From NCBI GenBank assembly GCA_964035795.1, contig OZ038321.1, positions 10,420,324 to 10,484,323 on the forward strand: DNA of 64,000 nucleotides, read 5' to 3'. This DNA comes from Pterobdella sp. o SKG-2022. Its lineage: Eukaryota; Annelida; Clitellata; Hirudinida; Piscicolidae. Below the pieces are notes generated by a model. It saw only the letters and a list, made by a program, of their open reading frames with translations. It made no database searches and was not told the DNA's origin. This document shows, one piece after another, positions 1 through 11,344 of this stretch (position 1 is its first letter; each line of letters opens with the position of its first letter). Made by a program: the position numbers and the translations under genes.

Positions 1-600
1 TTGACAAGTTTGTATACTTGAGCAGTGTTGTCAGCAAAGGTTGGGGAGCAGACGAAGACATCAAGAGCCGAGTCAACAAAGCTAGTTACTTTTTCAACAC
101 TCTTCGACCAATTTGGAGGTCGAAAGCCTTTTCAGTCTGCAATAAGATCAGGATTTTCAGCACTAATGTGAAATCGGTTCTACTTTGTGGCTCAGAGACG
201 TAACGAGTGACAAATACCATCACCCACAAGCTGCAGACATTCACAAACCGATGCCTAAGAAACACCTTAAACACCAGCTAGTCAGAAGTTGTCTCCAACG
301 AAGAACTTTGAAACAAGTCAAAACATGTCACACTGGAAACGGAAATAAAGAAGCGGAAATGTAGGTCATACGCTACGCAAGCCTGCAGTCAATATCATTA
401 GACAGGCTCTAGACTGGAAGCCACAGAGGAAGAGAAAACTTGGCTGCTTTATGCAGACCCGTCGAAGAAGCATCGAAGCAGAGACGAAGGTTACTGGAAT
501 GACGTGGGCCAAGCTGAAGAGGACCAGCCAGAACCGAGTACGTTGGAAGAGTGTAGTTGCAGCCCTATGCTTTCAAGGATGCAAAAGAAAAAATTAAGGT
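1..600 (+). mobile_element. LINE C-terminal remnant (RTE-like family)
   Basis: The plus strand encodes the post-RT region of a non-LTR retrotransposon, with stops and frame changes. Readable pieces include an ISKGWGADEDIKSRVNKA-like stretch, LRPIWRSKAFSVCNKIRIF, VKSVLLCGSET, and further on NEELW, KKRKCR and WAKLKRTSQNRVRW-like residues. These follow the usual order of the LINE thumb and C-terminal domain (ED.GAEEDI, VLLYGSETW, ELW, GH.LR, RVRW). The reverse transcriptase core would lie left of the window. The 3' end is near 600. It is a pseudogenic fragment; the assignment to the RTE-like group is from memory of the family motif order. Confidence 0.75.
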
Positions 601-1025
601 GAGGTAATGGGGGATAAGATAGTTACAACTCGTGACAGATTGTGTTTTTACAGAGTGCGTAATTACTTTATGACACTCATTATTTATTGAATTTCTTGTT
701 AGGTTTTCAGTATTTGTTTATGAAACTCTATATTATGTGAAAATACAAAATTTTTTATTACCATATTTGCATTTCTTTCAAAGCTTCGAGCATCTCGAAA
801 ACAAGCTCAAATTACTGAAGTTAAAGTGCGAAACTGCTATATGATCACTCAAAAATTAATCTTATTATTAAAATGTTTATAGCGCACAATTTACTGATAA
901 ATTTGCTAAAGAGGCGCTCAAATGATTGTGAGAAGTTATGGATGAAGTTGTTCATAATAGAATTAAGCGCAGGTTAGACGAAAAAGAATTCGACAAGCGT
1001 GGGGCAATGTGAGAAAAAGAACGAC
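601..1025. other. AT-rich spacer, nothing recognised
   Basis: No convincing coding potential, RNA gene or repeat structure seen. The sequence is AT-rich with short homopolymer runs. Confidence 0.5.
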
Positions 1026-1295
1026 TTATATAAAAGCTTGAGGAAACAGGTTGATGAAGCTAGAAACCAGAGTGCAAAGATTTATGTGGTTGATAAGTAG
1101 GCCTAATAGACAAAATAGATAGGTAGATTGTTCAAACTTAAGAATGCAGGCAATGAGCCAAAGAAATTTAAAATTACACCTTCGGGAAACTGGTAACCAG
1201 TGCAAACAATTAAGACACTCACTGGAAGACCTAAAATAATCAGTTTGAAGAACTGTTTTGGCTGCATGGTTTTGGAAAAATTGAAGCTTGCGCAA
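1026..1295 (-). mobile_element. CR1/L2-type LINE C-terminal fragment
   Basis: The minus strand reads LQFFQNHAAKTVLQTDYF, then LNCLHWLPVSRRCNFKF. This matches the CR1/L2/jockey signature (Q..NAAA..., then L..LHWLPV..R..FKI) that follows the reverse transcriptase. Only about 90 residues survive. The context is AT-rich sequence without other parts of the element. Confidence 0.7.
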
Positions 1296-1299
1296 TAGA

Positions 1300-2740
1300 T
1301 AGTTTGGCTGCCTGCAAAAGAAACTTTCTGTAGTTTAATCTGGAGAGAAGTAGTGAAAGCATAAGAAGTGGCAAAAGAAAGTAAAAATTTTAAGCTAACC
1401 ATCTGTACCACTAGAAAGTTAATTTATAAACTCATTAGTCCAAAGTCAGCGAATCAACTTTGAGTACATGTACACGACGTGATAAAAAAATTATGAGCTA
1501 CACGCCATACTTGCAATATTTCAAATGAAAAGTGCCAATGACAACCCTTCGCTATCGCAAAGTTTGTGTAACGTGGTGTGAATTCAAGTTGTAAGATGAA
1601 CTTGGTTGGTTTAGAATAATTTTCGGTGATGGGAAGAAGTTTAGTTTGAATAGTTTTGCTGAGTGGCAGTACCACTGGAAAAATTCTGGGCACCAACAAA
1701 AGTTTTGCCTAAAAGGACATTCCAAATAGGCTTATAAGCTTTTAAGAAAAAACATGTTTGACATTTTTTAATCGGAGACAAGATTCCGAATTCTATATTT
1801 TTGCCTTATTATACTGCTTACTGCTATCTGTAAAAAGAGGTGCTGAGAAAATTTCAGCAAAATAATATTAAAATTATACTATTAATAGTAATAATAAGGG
1901 CAGAAAAGCTTGTTAGAAGAAAAAAATGTCATTTTAAAAAATTTGGCTAATTGTTTAACTTAATTTTTTTCATAAAAATTTTTGTTCAACAAAAAATTGA
2001 GTTTCAATGGTTTTAAACATATATGAAAACGTAAAGAGCAAGGAAATTTTGTGAAAACAAATTGTTTATGCCCTAATAAAAGTGTTATTGATTATGAAAC
2101 TGTCAACGCTTATCAAGTCAATGTCGACGAGAAGTATCGAAATCACCAAAAAAAGTCAGTTATTAATGACGACAACTGATTAATCTATATTTTTTGATAA
2201 AATCCTTATGTCCTTGTTGTTACTAAGTGTCTTGGAAAGTTTAAAAAAGGCATGTTTGATATTTGTGAGAATTGTGCAAACCAACTTATTCAAAAGTTCA
2301 ACTTTCTTTTTGTCTTTATCTGAAACCATGTAATTGATTTTGTCGGCAGCTGCTTCCAGTTCAATTGCGAAACCATCTCTAACTTACACGTGTTTTTCTC
2401 ACGTTTTGAAGTATGGGTTCTCGATTGGGAAAGCCAAAGCCGCATTCCAGGATGAAAAATAAGTAGAAATGATAAATGACTGTTTTTTTGTGAAGTTTGA
2501 TTCAACTTCATTTATATTGACTCAATTATGAAAATTTTTGTAGACGATTTTGAAGCTTTAAAAAAAAACTGACACATTGCTTTTCTATTAAACAATGCAA
2601 ATGGTTAAGAAATGAAAGCAAATGTGCTTTTCAAAATGCTAATTATTATTGTTTCATTCAAAAAAAATTTTTTTTTCAAAAAAATATTTAAAATTCAACC
2701 AACTTAGGTATAACCAAATTACATTTAATTTGTAATAAGT
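1300..2740. other. AT-rich region, no recognised gene
   Basis: No LINE, transposase or splice-bordered exon could be recognised on either strand. A short minus-strand open stretch at 2290-2511 and a plus-strand stretch near 2050-2180 have no recognisable motif and no supporting context. Long A and T runs dominate. Confidence 0.45.
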
Positions 2741-2744
2741 ACTA

Positions 2745-2985
2745 GTGCATCCTATCTTCAGTTCGGTGACATGATGTAATTATTTCTTCATACTTGTCTA
2801 TCAGCCATAGCAGTACGTAGATCGTTAGAGATCAGCCCTGAATCTTTTTGATGTACGTTTTTCAGTGTTATATTTGTACGTCTTTTTCTACCAGCCTCAT
2901 CCGGTATCCTGAACAACACAATGTTTGCAAGCTCGTTGTGCCGAGCTACATGTCCAGCAAGCGCTAAACATCTTCTCTATGAATA
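2745..2985 (-). mobile_element. LINE C-terminal fragment
   Basis: Reading the minus strand across frames gives CLALAGHVARHNELAN, then LFRIPDEAGRKRRTN and LISNDLRTAMADRQV. This is the end of a non-LTR retrotransposon C-terminal domain (GH..R, R.GR..., ...L...A..R..W). It probably belongs with the minus-strand pieces at 3100-3770, separated by a TTTG repeat. Frameshifted and non-functional. Confidence 0.65.
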
Positions 2986-3010
2986 TGGTGGACAACTTTG
3001 GGATTTGACC

Positions 3011-3086
3011 GTATAGCTGTTGTTTGTTTGTTTTTTTGTTTGTTTTTTTGTTTGTTTGTTTTTTTGTTTGTTTGTTTGTTTGTTCG
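3011..3086. repeat. (TTTG)n simple repeat
   Basis: About 75 bp of tandem TTTG units with TTTTTTTG interruptions. It lies between the C-terminal fragment at 2745-2985 and the linker part of a minus-strand LINE. Confidence 0.9.
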
Positions 3087-3099
3087 TTCTAGTGTAAGA

Positions 3100-3770
3100 A
3101 CATCAAGGCCCGGGGCTCTATTAGTTTCATTGCCTTGAGGGAATCTGTGATCTCCTTTTCACTAAGGTCGGCAGTACTAATTTTTGGGTTGATGTCAAAC
3201 AACTTGACGCAGTCAAACTGATTTTAATCATCGATTTTGTTAACAGAAAGTAGATTTTGGAAGTGGTTTTTCAAGATTTTGAGAAGATTTTCTCTTTGGA
3301 TAAAGGTCAAAGGTTTTTTCTGACAATTCCTTTATTAGATGCTAGACGTTCTTGGAATTGCCCGTGATCCCTTTTCAAATTTTTAGAGTTTATTAAGTCT
3401 AGCGTCTTTAAGGCGGTCATATGTCTGGCGTTGAGTATTTTGATGAAGTTGAACCCGCTGGATTGGAGTTTTTTGGTGTTTGATCGGGGTAGACCCATAT
3501 CATGGTGCTGAATGGTAGAGGAAGTTCGTTTTGGATGATTCCTTACATATGGATACAAAGGATTTGTAAGTCCGTTGATCTATTGGTAAAGCGTCGAATT
3601 TTGTTGAGACTAAATAGTCTATGGTGTTAGCAATATCATTGTCAGCGCAGTGCCTGCCTGTAGAAAAATTCCCTTGTTGATGATTTTGGAGCACGAGAAG
3701 TCAGTTTGACCTTTGCTGTTACTATGTTGTGATCACCACCCATAATAGCAGAAAAAATATTGGCTTGACA
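3100..3770 (-). mobile_element. LINE endonuclease-to-RT linker remnant
   Basis: Minus-strand pieces in different frames resemble the linker of a LINE ORF2: LFDINPKISTADLSEKEITD followed by L.AMK (about 3190-3100), HDMGLPRSNTKKLQSSGFNF at about 3500-3440, and NDIANTIDYLVSTKFDALP at about 3640-3590. The palm with its YADD box is absent. A TA microsatellite and the Tc1-like element border it at the upstream end. Confidence 0.55.
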
Positions 3771-3796
3771 GTCATTAAAACTGTTTCTTCAGCATT

Positions 3797-3823
3797 TATA
3801 TATATATATATATATATATATAT
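3797..3823. repeat. (TA)n microsatellite at the Tc1 left end
   Basis: About 13 TA units directly abut the left terminal inverted repeat of the Tc1-like element. Since Tc1/mariner elements insert at TA, the tract hides any target-site duplication. Confidence 0.9.
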
Positions 3824-5394
3824 GTCAGTGGACAACCTCTAAAGGTAACTATTGTTGAAAAACTTTTATTTCTAATTAATTTATTTTATCGAAACATATG
3901 AAAATATAATTCATATATAATTTAAAATTATATACAAAAGATAATAAATTTATTTAGTTCATAGAATTATTGATAATTAAAAAAGATATGTATAAATACC
4001 ATTAAATGTACATTTATGTTATAAAAAGCGCTTTAAAATTTTTTTTTGCAAAAAATTTTATTTAATTAATATTTTGTGTAGAGTCCTTTTGCTTTTATCA
4101 AACATCCAATTTGCGCAGGCATTCTGTCTACAAGTCGCTACATTGAAGAGGAGTGATTTTTTCCCATTCTTCTAATAAATTTTGTTTTAACGTATGCTTA
4201 GAAGATTTTTCATTGAAATGGCTCTTTTTAAGATCTCCATACATGTTTTATAGGATTCATGTCGGGAGTCTGTGGGGGCCACTCCATCACATCAATTTCA
4301 GCGTCTTCAAGGTACTTCCTTGTTGCTGCAGATTTGTGACAAGGAGCATTATCTTGCTGTAGAAGGATTTTATGATCTCTTCCAAATATTTTGTCATTTG
4401 ATTTTTGTAGATTATTGTTAAGTATATCAACATATTTCAAAGAATTTAAACTTCCCTTAATAACTACCAAACTACCGACTCCTGCTGACGCCATGTATTC
4501 CCATACCATTACTGAGCCTCCACCATGTTTCACTGTCGGGGTTATACAAGCTGGCTCAAGCTCTTCTCCTTTTCTTTTTCATCAATTTGTTCATAGAGGG
4601 TATATTGAAGTCGATGGAACACTCATCCGACTATATAACTGATTTCCAGTCTTCAAAAGTCCAATTATAGTGATCGTTTGCCCATTTAAGTCTTTTAACA
4701 TTTTGAACTTGTGTTATTAAAGGCTTTCTCCTCGGCCTATAACATTTTGAACCGATTTAATTTGAACGCACATTTATTGTGGAAACAAAGGGTAGAAAAG
4801 ACGTAATATTTTTAATGTTTTTTTTGCAGCTGACTGTAAGTAGAAAATCGATTTTCTAGACTCAGTCGCTTGAGATGTCGATCTTTTCGCTCTGTTGTTA
4901 CTCTTGGACGACACGTCCGTTTCTTTTGAGCTAAATCGTCTTTTGTTTCATAACCCTTAAGGAATTTATGAACTCCTGACTTACTCACTTTCAGCTTATT
5001 TGCAATTTCACGGATGGTGTAGCCTTCTTCCCTTAAGGGAACAATCTTCGCTTTTTTTTCAGTTGTATAGAAAAGTCTTTTAGACATTTTCAAAATTTTT
5101 CAGGACTATCAGTTAAGGTATTTATATACCTTCCAAATGGTATATTATTTTACAGCCCATCGATAAAACATTTAGAGTAAATAAGATTGAAAGATGACGA
5201 CCCCTCAATTACATAAATCTCAATTTAATGGTTTTTGTTGCTTTACTATTCATTATGTAAAATTTTCAAACCTTTTTAAGTTGAAAATTGTTTAATACAT
5301 GATTTTTAATAAGATATATAAATTTGAAATTATTTAAATAACTTTAAGTAGCTTTATTTCATCTTTATGTTGAAATTTAAAGTTATCCACTGAC
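3824..5394 (-). mobile_element. Tc1-like DNA transposon, 1.57 kb, inactive
   Basis: The left end GTCAGTGGACAAC (3824) and the right end, which on the minus strand reads GTCAGTGGATAAC (from 5394), form terminal inverted repeats with one mismatch in 13 positions; similarity fades further in. The minus strand between them encodes a broken Tc1-type transposase: an HTH part at 5093-4812 and a DDE part at 4650-4228. Length is typical of the family (about 1.3-1.7 kb). The element interrupts a minus-strand LINE whose reverse transcriptase stops at 5395. A clean TA duplication cannot be shown because the left side is a TA microsatellite. Confidence 0.85.
4228..5093 (-). pseudogene. Tc1-like transposase, broken
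   Basis: Cut-and-paste transposase. The N-terminal part (5093-4812) starts MKMSKRLFYTTEKKAKIVPL and carries the helix-turn-helix IREIANKLKVSKSGVHKFLK. The DDE part contains WSDECS-like residues (SDECSIDF) just after an in-frame stop, then GGGSVMVWEYMASAGVG, LQQDNAPCHKS and PPQTPDMNPIKHVW. In this family the last motif is normally NPIENLW; here the catalytic glutamate is lysine. An in-frame stop before SDE, frame changes between the two halves and this substitution make it inactive. Confidence 0.85.
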
Positions 5395-7262
5395 TTTTGA
5401 TGTATACTGTATATTAATACCTCTATCACCCCACTCTATTTTATTAATCACTTCATTATTTAAAGTTATGTTGAACAAAATGGGAGAAATAGTATCGCCT
5501 TGCAGTACGCCTCTTCGAAGCCTAAAGCATTTGCTGTCAATTTCGGTTCTGACAACAGATTTTGCATTACTGTAGAAATGTTTTATAATGTTTATGTATG
5601 TTTTATTAGTGCCTTGAGAACTGAGACTGTTTAGTAAAGGTTGAAGCTCTATACTATCAAACGCTTTGTTGTAGTCAACAAAAGCCATGTATAGTGGAAG
5701 CTGGTATTCGTGGGTTATTTCTTGTAGTTGATTCACGACGTGAAAGTGATCAATTGTCGAATATCCTTTTCTAAATACTGCTTGTTCTCGCGGTTGGTTT
5801 GTTTGTGAGTCTAAACGTTGAAGAAAACGTTGGAGAAAACTTTGTACAAAGAGGATAATAAGCTTATCGGTCAATAGTTCGAAACCTCGGTGGTATCTTC
5901 TTTTTTATGGATCAGCACTACTATCGGCTTCATCCATGAACTTACCACTTTTTCTTCTTTTAAGCATTTGTTATACAGCTCGGTAAGTGTTTCAACGATT
6001 GTATCTCCACCCAGCTTTAAAGCAGCGTTTGTTTCCATATTGTCTTCTGGTGAGCTCCGGATTTTTAGCTTCTGGATTGCTCATTGTACTTCGAATTTGA
6101 ATATGCTTGGAACTTTCTCATTTATTTTCTGAGCTCTGAGTACCGTCGGCCCCCATAGCTCAATGGTTGAGCATTAGACTAATTATCTAAAAGTTACCGG
6201 GTTTGATACCGCGTGGGCCGAAAATTAGCGCCTGTTCCACAGTGTGTTTTCGCTACATTAAATTTGTACCGCATTAAATTTTACATTTACATTTACCGTC
6301 TTTACTGTAGGCTGTGTAGAGCTGAATTGGTCAAAGTAGTATTCGCTAAACCCAGCTGCATTGTGCTGTTTGTCGTAAGATAGAACCATTTTTCTCTTTG
6401 ATGCAAGTTAATTTCTTTTTCCTTATGTCAATCTTTTTTACTGCATCTTTGATGTTTTTTCGTTTTTCAATGGTATCCAGTAGTTGTTTCACATTTAAAA
6501 TGTCTATGTCATTTTTTACTGCTTGAAATGAAATTTTGCATAGTTCTGCGTATTCGACTTTTGTGATCGCTATGCCCGACCTCTTATGTGTTTTTCGTTT
6601 ATCCAGTAAAAACTTTGTTGCTGGTGATAGCTTGTCAACTCTTTCTTTTTTATTTTTTCTGCAACTTTGACTGCCGCTGTGCTTATTGAGTCTGTTGTTT
6701 TTGCTTCTAAGGTGTCTATCGGGTCGGTTAGCTTGAAACTCTTGAATTTGTTTTTCAGTTGTACTTCGAATTCTTGTTTTTGTGCGTTTAAGTTTTGGAG
6801 ATATGGTCGTTTGTTGCGTCTTACCATTCGTAAACGCTCCAGCTTGACGTTTATTGTTAATTTTTCTCTTAATAATCTATGGTCACTTCCTGTGATGAAT
6901 TGGCTTATTATTGAAGCATTATTAAATAATGAGGGTTTATTTGATAGTATGTAGTCAATTTCGTTTTTAGTTTCGCCATTAGGTAAGACCCAAGTTCAGC
7001 CGCGATTAGTTTGTTTTTTGTACAGCGTGTTTATTATTTTTAGAGTTACACTGCACAAAATTGAGAAGCATTTTTCCTCTTTTATTGCTCAAACCGCTTC
7101 CATAGTTGCTTGTACACTGCTCGTTTGACTCTCCTATGCCGATTTTTGCTTTAAAATCCCCCATGAAGATGATTATTGGTGCACTTTTTTCTTGTAGTAA
7201 TTTATTTACATTTTCATATATTAATTCTACTTCTTTATCAGAATTAGTACAAGTGGGCATAT
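5395..7262 (-). mobile_element. LINE with EN, linker and RT, interrupted by Tc1 and a SINE
   Basis: Minus strand, in order: an endonuclease stretch (7260-7006: IIIFMGDFKAKIGIGESNEQ, the exonuclease-endonuclease-phosphatase GDFNAK motif), a basic linker (6830-6400: KRPYLQNLNAQKQEFEVQLK and more), then reverse transcriptase (5874-5395: QAVFRKGYSTIDHFHVVNQL, MAFVDYNKAFDSIE, RRGVLQGDTISPILFNITLN). The Tc1-like element replaces everything downstream, so the YADD box and thumb are missing. A SINE sits at 6148-6297 between linker and RT, also as an insertion. Frameshifts separate the pieces. Confidence 0.8.
6148..6297 (+). mobile_element. tRNA-Ile-derived SINE, copy 1
   Basis: Starts with a tRNA-like head GGCCCCCATAGCTCAATGG (A box), an anticodon stem-loop TTAGA-CTAATTA-TCTAA with anticodon AAT, and a T-arm GGGTTTGATACC (B box), closed by GTGGGCC. 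A shared tRNA-unrelated part follows (AATTAGCGCCTGTTCCAC, GTGTTTTCGCTACATTAAAT). The tail is a short TTACAT repeat. Copies at 12212, 22833 (minus), 39798 (minus) and 39961 show the same plan. Not a functional tRNA gene, because the head is diverged and fused to the SINE body. Confidence 0.85.
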
Positions 7263-7269
7263 AAACCTG

Positions 7270-8204
7270 TCACCACATCTTTATATATATATATAATGAA
7301 AAGTTTAACTGGAAACATCTACGAAAGTTACAATAAACAATTAAACTTTCGATGTAAGCAGATTAACAAATAAATACAAGCAAAATTGTCTGCTGGAAGA
7401 TGCGTCCTTCAAACTAGACTTTTGTCTCCTACAAGAAACGAAATGCACCGAACTTCACACCATAACAAAAACAGCCACACGATAACTTTAACAAATTCTG
7501 ACAATTTCTATGGTTTAGGAATACTTTATAACTCGAAAATATTCCAACTTACCAAAATAAAAAAATATGGAAAGCGTGTGTGCTTTTACCAGCTTACCTC
7601 AAAATCAAACAATAAGGAAAAATTAAACACCATCAACGTGTACGCTCCAACCAACATACTAGCATATTCAAAACCAAAAGAACTAGAAGAATTCTATATA
7701 AATCTCATATCAGGTATGAAAAACCTCAAATCGTATATATGGTTTATAGGTGGAGGTTTCAACAGTAAAATTGGGAAAAATAAGTCATTTACACAGGGAG
7801 GTCATAACAAAAGTTGCCAGAATAAAAATGGGTTGATTTTGGAAGAGTTCATGCAAGAACCTTTTTGCATCCAACACAGCCTTTAAAATGAGATCGAAAA
7901 AGAAACCACTTCGGTGGGTCACTTGAAAGGAAAAACAGTCTACAATGTAATAGATTTTATTTTAAGTCACCAAAAACTGAAAAAGTTCCTTAAAGACAGT
8001 AACACATACAGAGGAACTCTTACTCAAAGTGATCATAACTTGCTGATAGTTCAAATTAAATACCCCAAACCATATCAATGCTGGACAAACCAATCAAAAA
8101 ACTACAATAGAAAACCTAATTTTCAAGACCTTATCACCCAAAAAACCTACAAAAAATCTATAGAAACAAACCAAGCAACTTCACTTGAAAAAATTAAAAA
8201 GTAA
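7270..8204 (+). mobile_element. Plus-strand LINE, endonuclease half
   Basis: Plus-strand LINE endonuclease domain in two overlapping pieces. 7386-7886 has KLNTINVYAPTNILAYSKPK (the VYAPTN motif) and YIWFIGGGFNSKIGKNK (normally GDFN.KIG; the catalytic D is here G). 7914-8204 has VYNVIDFILSH and LTQSDHNLLIVQIK (the SDH motif). The element is cut at 8204 by a minus-strand LINE and resumes at about 10950. The D-to-G change and a stop at 7886 show it is dead. Confidence 0.8.
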
Positions 8205-8214
8205 ATAAAATAAT
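8202..8214. repeat. Target-site duplication, left copy
   Basis: TAAATAAAATAAT matches TAAATAAACATAAT at 10936-10949 except for one inserted C. The two copies bracket the minus-strand LINE and join the two halves of the plus-strand LINE. Confidence 0.7.
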
Positions 8215-10935
8215 AATATTCATATAAAATTATACTGCTGTAGGCGTCCCAGTAGCTGGGGTATACAGCAGTTGGCTAATACAGTATCTCCACTCAGCTC
8301 TATTGAGTGGATCCGCATTTTCCAGGCCATAAGATTCCATATCTTTTTCAACAACTCAAACAAGTTTTTGCTGGTTTACCACGGAAACGATCTCCAGACA
8401 GAGGAAGTTCGAGCACGACTTTGATATACATGGATGAACGTCTCACGTGACCATACCAACAAAGACGACGGCTCATTTAGCAGCGTCCTTATGTCTGGGA
8501 TTTTGAGTTTTGTGAGGAAAACTGATGATGGACAAGATTAAAAATTCGAGGGCTTCATAGAGATCCCTGATGCACACAAGCATTCGAAACCAAACTTATC
8601 GCTAGGTTGGTTATTAATGCGTACCCAACTCTGCTTCAATTTACACACTCTGAATTACACGAACATTCCACTCTTCAACCCGAGCTTTCTCATTGCCCAC
8701 CAAATCACTGCGAGCGACTCGATCAAGGTTTTTTCTAAATCAACGAAAACAAAAAAGTGGTTTTTTGACGGCTAGATATTTTTCCTGCAACTGACGAACA
8801 ATAAAAACTGCATCAGTGGCGCTTCTACCAGAAACAAAGCTAAACCGAATCTCATCAATATCCACCATCTTCCTGATTCGTCGCTCTAGGACATGCTCAA
8901 CAAGCTTCATCACATGATCTGTCAGCTTGAGGCCTCTATAATTCCCTCTTACCTTTTTAGAGGTTTACAATGATGCTATCACCCCAATCAGCAGGAACAA
9001 CACCATCAGCAATAACTGATTTCATGAGGTGGACCAAGACTTTTAAGCCTAGAGAACCAGACGCCTTTAACATTTCGGCCACTATGCCAGAAGGTCCTGC
9101 TGTTTTGCGACACTTCATTTTCTTAATAGCATCACTGACCTGTGACAGTGACAGAAGGAGGAGGGCCAAGGATCGGTGAAACAAAAGAAAGAGACTCGCT
9201 AGCCCAATCGGACTCAACATTTGATAGCCTTTTATGATGTTCAACCCAGGCATTCATTTATATTTAAAGTGAGTAAACCAACATAATTTCTGACACATTT
9301 ATCACCATCACGGCTATGCCTGGCCAAGTTATATATTTCATTACGGCCGGATGTAATAGCAAAAAATGCATCCCTTTTCGCTTTGCTTTTTGCCAACCAA
9401 ACAAGACGCTAAGCAACACGTTTAGACTCGTTATGAGCTTTTTTAGCTATGTAAGCTTCATTAAATACCCCTTGAATTTGAAGCTTTTTAAAAGCCTTAT
9501 AACGGTTCCTTTTTTCATTCACAGCGTCATCTACACTGGCGTTCCCCCAACATGTTTGGCGTTTCCACTGGTGGTTCAGAGATGTACCACAGACCTCTGA
9601 AGAGGTTCCAAGAAAGGACTTTTTGAGATGAGCCCATATTTCCTCCACGTTTGGAAAATTCATGACCTGAGCTGCTGTTAACTTGGCGTTTAAAGAAATG
9701 GCAAACTCTTTTGCAACTGCTGGATCTCGGAATTTCCAGGTTCGAAGACGAGGGTTAAACTTCCGCTCCACACTCCTTCGTATAGTTTGAACAAGATCAC
9801 AGACCAACAGATAGTGTTGCAATGCACATTCCTCTCCAGGAATGACTGACATTCTTTACCATACTTTTGAAAGTTTTTTGGTAAAGAATGAAGTCAATCT
9901 GGGACTTGGAACCACCGGAGTTATAGGTCACAAGATGGGACTTCTTTTTCATAAGACAAGTGTTGGCGACAAAAAGCTTGTTGGCCATTGCAAATTCTAA
10001 AATCCGCTCACCTTCAGAGTTTCGGGTGCCATAACCAAAAGCGCCATGCACGTACTCAAAACCACCAACCTCTCACCAACATGCCCATTCCAGTCACCCA
10101 ATGGGATGAGAATCTCAGTAGATGGTACTTTTGAGATAAATTTCTGCAACTCATCATAAAAAATTGTTTTTTCCTCATTCGGACGACCAACTTGTAGGGC
10201 ATAGACCGAAACAAAGGTGAACACAGACTGCCCAAAAACAAGACGTAGTACTAGAATCTTGTCTGAGACACGATGAACTTCAAAAACATTATGTGTCCAT
10301 TTTTCTGCCAGAAGAAATCCTGCACCATCGAGATCTGACTTATTGCCACACCAATAAAACTTTTTGCCCTTCAAAATGCGGGATTGATTTGACTCGATGC
10401 CACCAGCCCATCTATGTTCTTGGATTGCACAAATGTCCACTCTTCTCCAAAACATAGTCTCTACCACCTCACTGCCTCTGCTCTTCAAACTACCCACATT
10501 TAAAGAAGCTACTCTGAACGTCGTTTTCGGGTGCTCACTTGATTCGCCTGAACCGGACCCTGCATTCCACACCCGGGAGTCAGCCAAGCTCGAAGCATTA
10601 CCAGTATGCATATGGGTAATGGCAGTACTTTTAGTGTAAAGATATTTTTTGAAAGCCATTTTTAGTTTGAACAAAGTTTTCATAGAACTGCCAGCCCAAG
10701 CTAACGTCCAACTTGAAACTATCGGATTTCAAGAACCGCCGTTCCCACACTAACAAGGCAGTTTGCCTTGCCGTTGTCAATAAAGAATGATCCTCCGCCA
10801 AGCCAAATGACAACGATACCAGGATATCAGTTTGTCAATACCTGCTACCGAAGTCTACTGTTATCCAGGTTATAACAGGAAAGCAGTCAATTTGAGACGC
10901 TGTCTTCGGTGCAGTTTAACGTCATGCCCAGAACC
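8215..10935 (-). mobile_element. Near full-length LINE with 5' leader and 3' hairpin
   Basis: Minus strand. 5' leader 10935-10650, starting GTTCTGGGCATGACGTTAAA. ORF with endonuclease 10683-9800 (TFRVASLNVGSLKSRGSEVV, CAIQEHRWAGG, LIPLGDWNGHVGE, SQIDFILYQK), linker 9850-9260 and RT start 9250-8700 (MKCRKTAGPSGIVAEMLKAS, GRSATDAVFIVRQLQEKYL). The palm with YADD and the following zinc finger are deleted; the C-terminal domain resumes and ends LNRAEW...LLYTPATGTPTAV at 8230. The element lies between a 13-nt TAAATAAAATAAT at 8202-8214 and TAAATAAACATAAT at 10936-10949, a target-site duplication. The host sequence is the plus-strand LINE. Confidence 0.85.
8229..8270 (-). promoter_or_regulatory. 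Conserved LINE 3' nested hairpin
   Basis: On the minus strand the LINE ends with CTGCTGTA...TACAGCAG (8-bp stem) enclosing CCCAG-CTA-CTGGG (5-bp stem). The same structure recurs at 47223-47263 and 51270-51311 on the plus strand. 3' hairpins are the template recognised by the reverse transcriptase in several LINE groups (UnaL2, established knowledge), so a similar role is inferred here. Confidence 0.65.
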
Positions 10936-10949
10936 TAAATAAACATAAT

Positions 10950-11340
10950 ACAAGTATCAAATACTTGCTTCAAAAAGTCATCTAAAAAAACATCAAACAT
11001 GTATGAAGATCACGAACTACACACACTGGCTGATAAACAAAAAAACCTAAGAAACCTGATGGAAAGTTTTACAGAAATTGATAAAATTAACAACCTCAAA
11101 ACACAAAGAAACAAAATCAAAACTCATAAAATATAAATGTCTTGAACTATACAATAATGAACTGGAAACAAAACTCAAAATAATAGAAACCTTAGACTAT
11201 AATAGATAAATGCATGCAGCTATTAAAGAATTGAGTATCAAAATTAATTCAACTGCAAAACCACTCAACATTACAAAAGCAACTTTTCAAAAAACAACCA
11301 ACACACAAAACTAGACTGGATTGCAAAGGCATTTAAAGCT
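10950..11340 (+). mobile_element. Plus-strand LINE, continuation of the 7270-8204 half
   Basis: The plus strand reads MYEDHELHTLADKQKNLRNL, then KTQRNKIKTHK, a basic linker like the one at HPELAELYRKQKDTWLKM in the LINE at 58853-58290. It starts right after the right copy of the target-site duplication, as expected if the LINE at 8215-10935 had split one element. It decays after WIAKAFKANITTSFH near 11340, where piggyBac remains begin. No RT core survives. Confidence 0.6.
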
Positions 11341-11344
11341 AACA

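Noticed and set aside
3010..3090. CRISPR-like or regulatory repeat
   Set aside because: Simple TTTG slippage repeat, no spacers.
6148..6220. tRNA-Ile gene
   Set aside because: Head diverged, fused to a SINE body present in four other copies, no terminator-delimited tRNA end. Treated as SINE.
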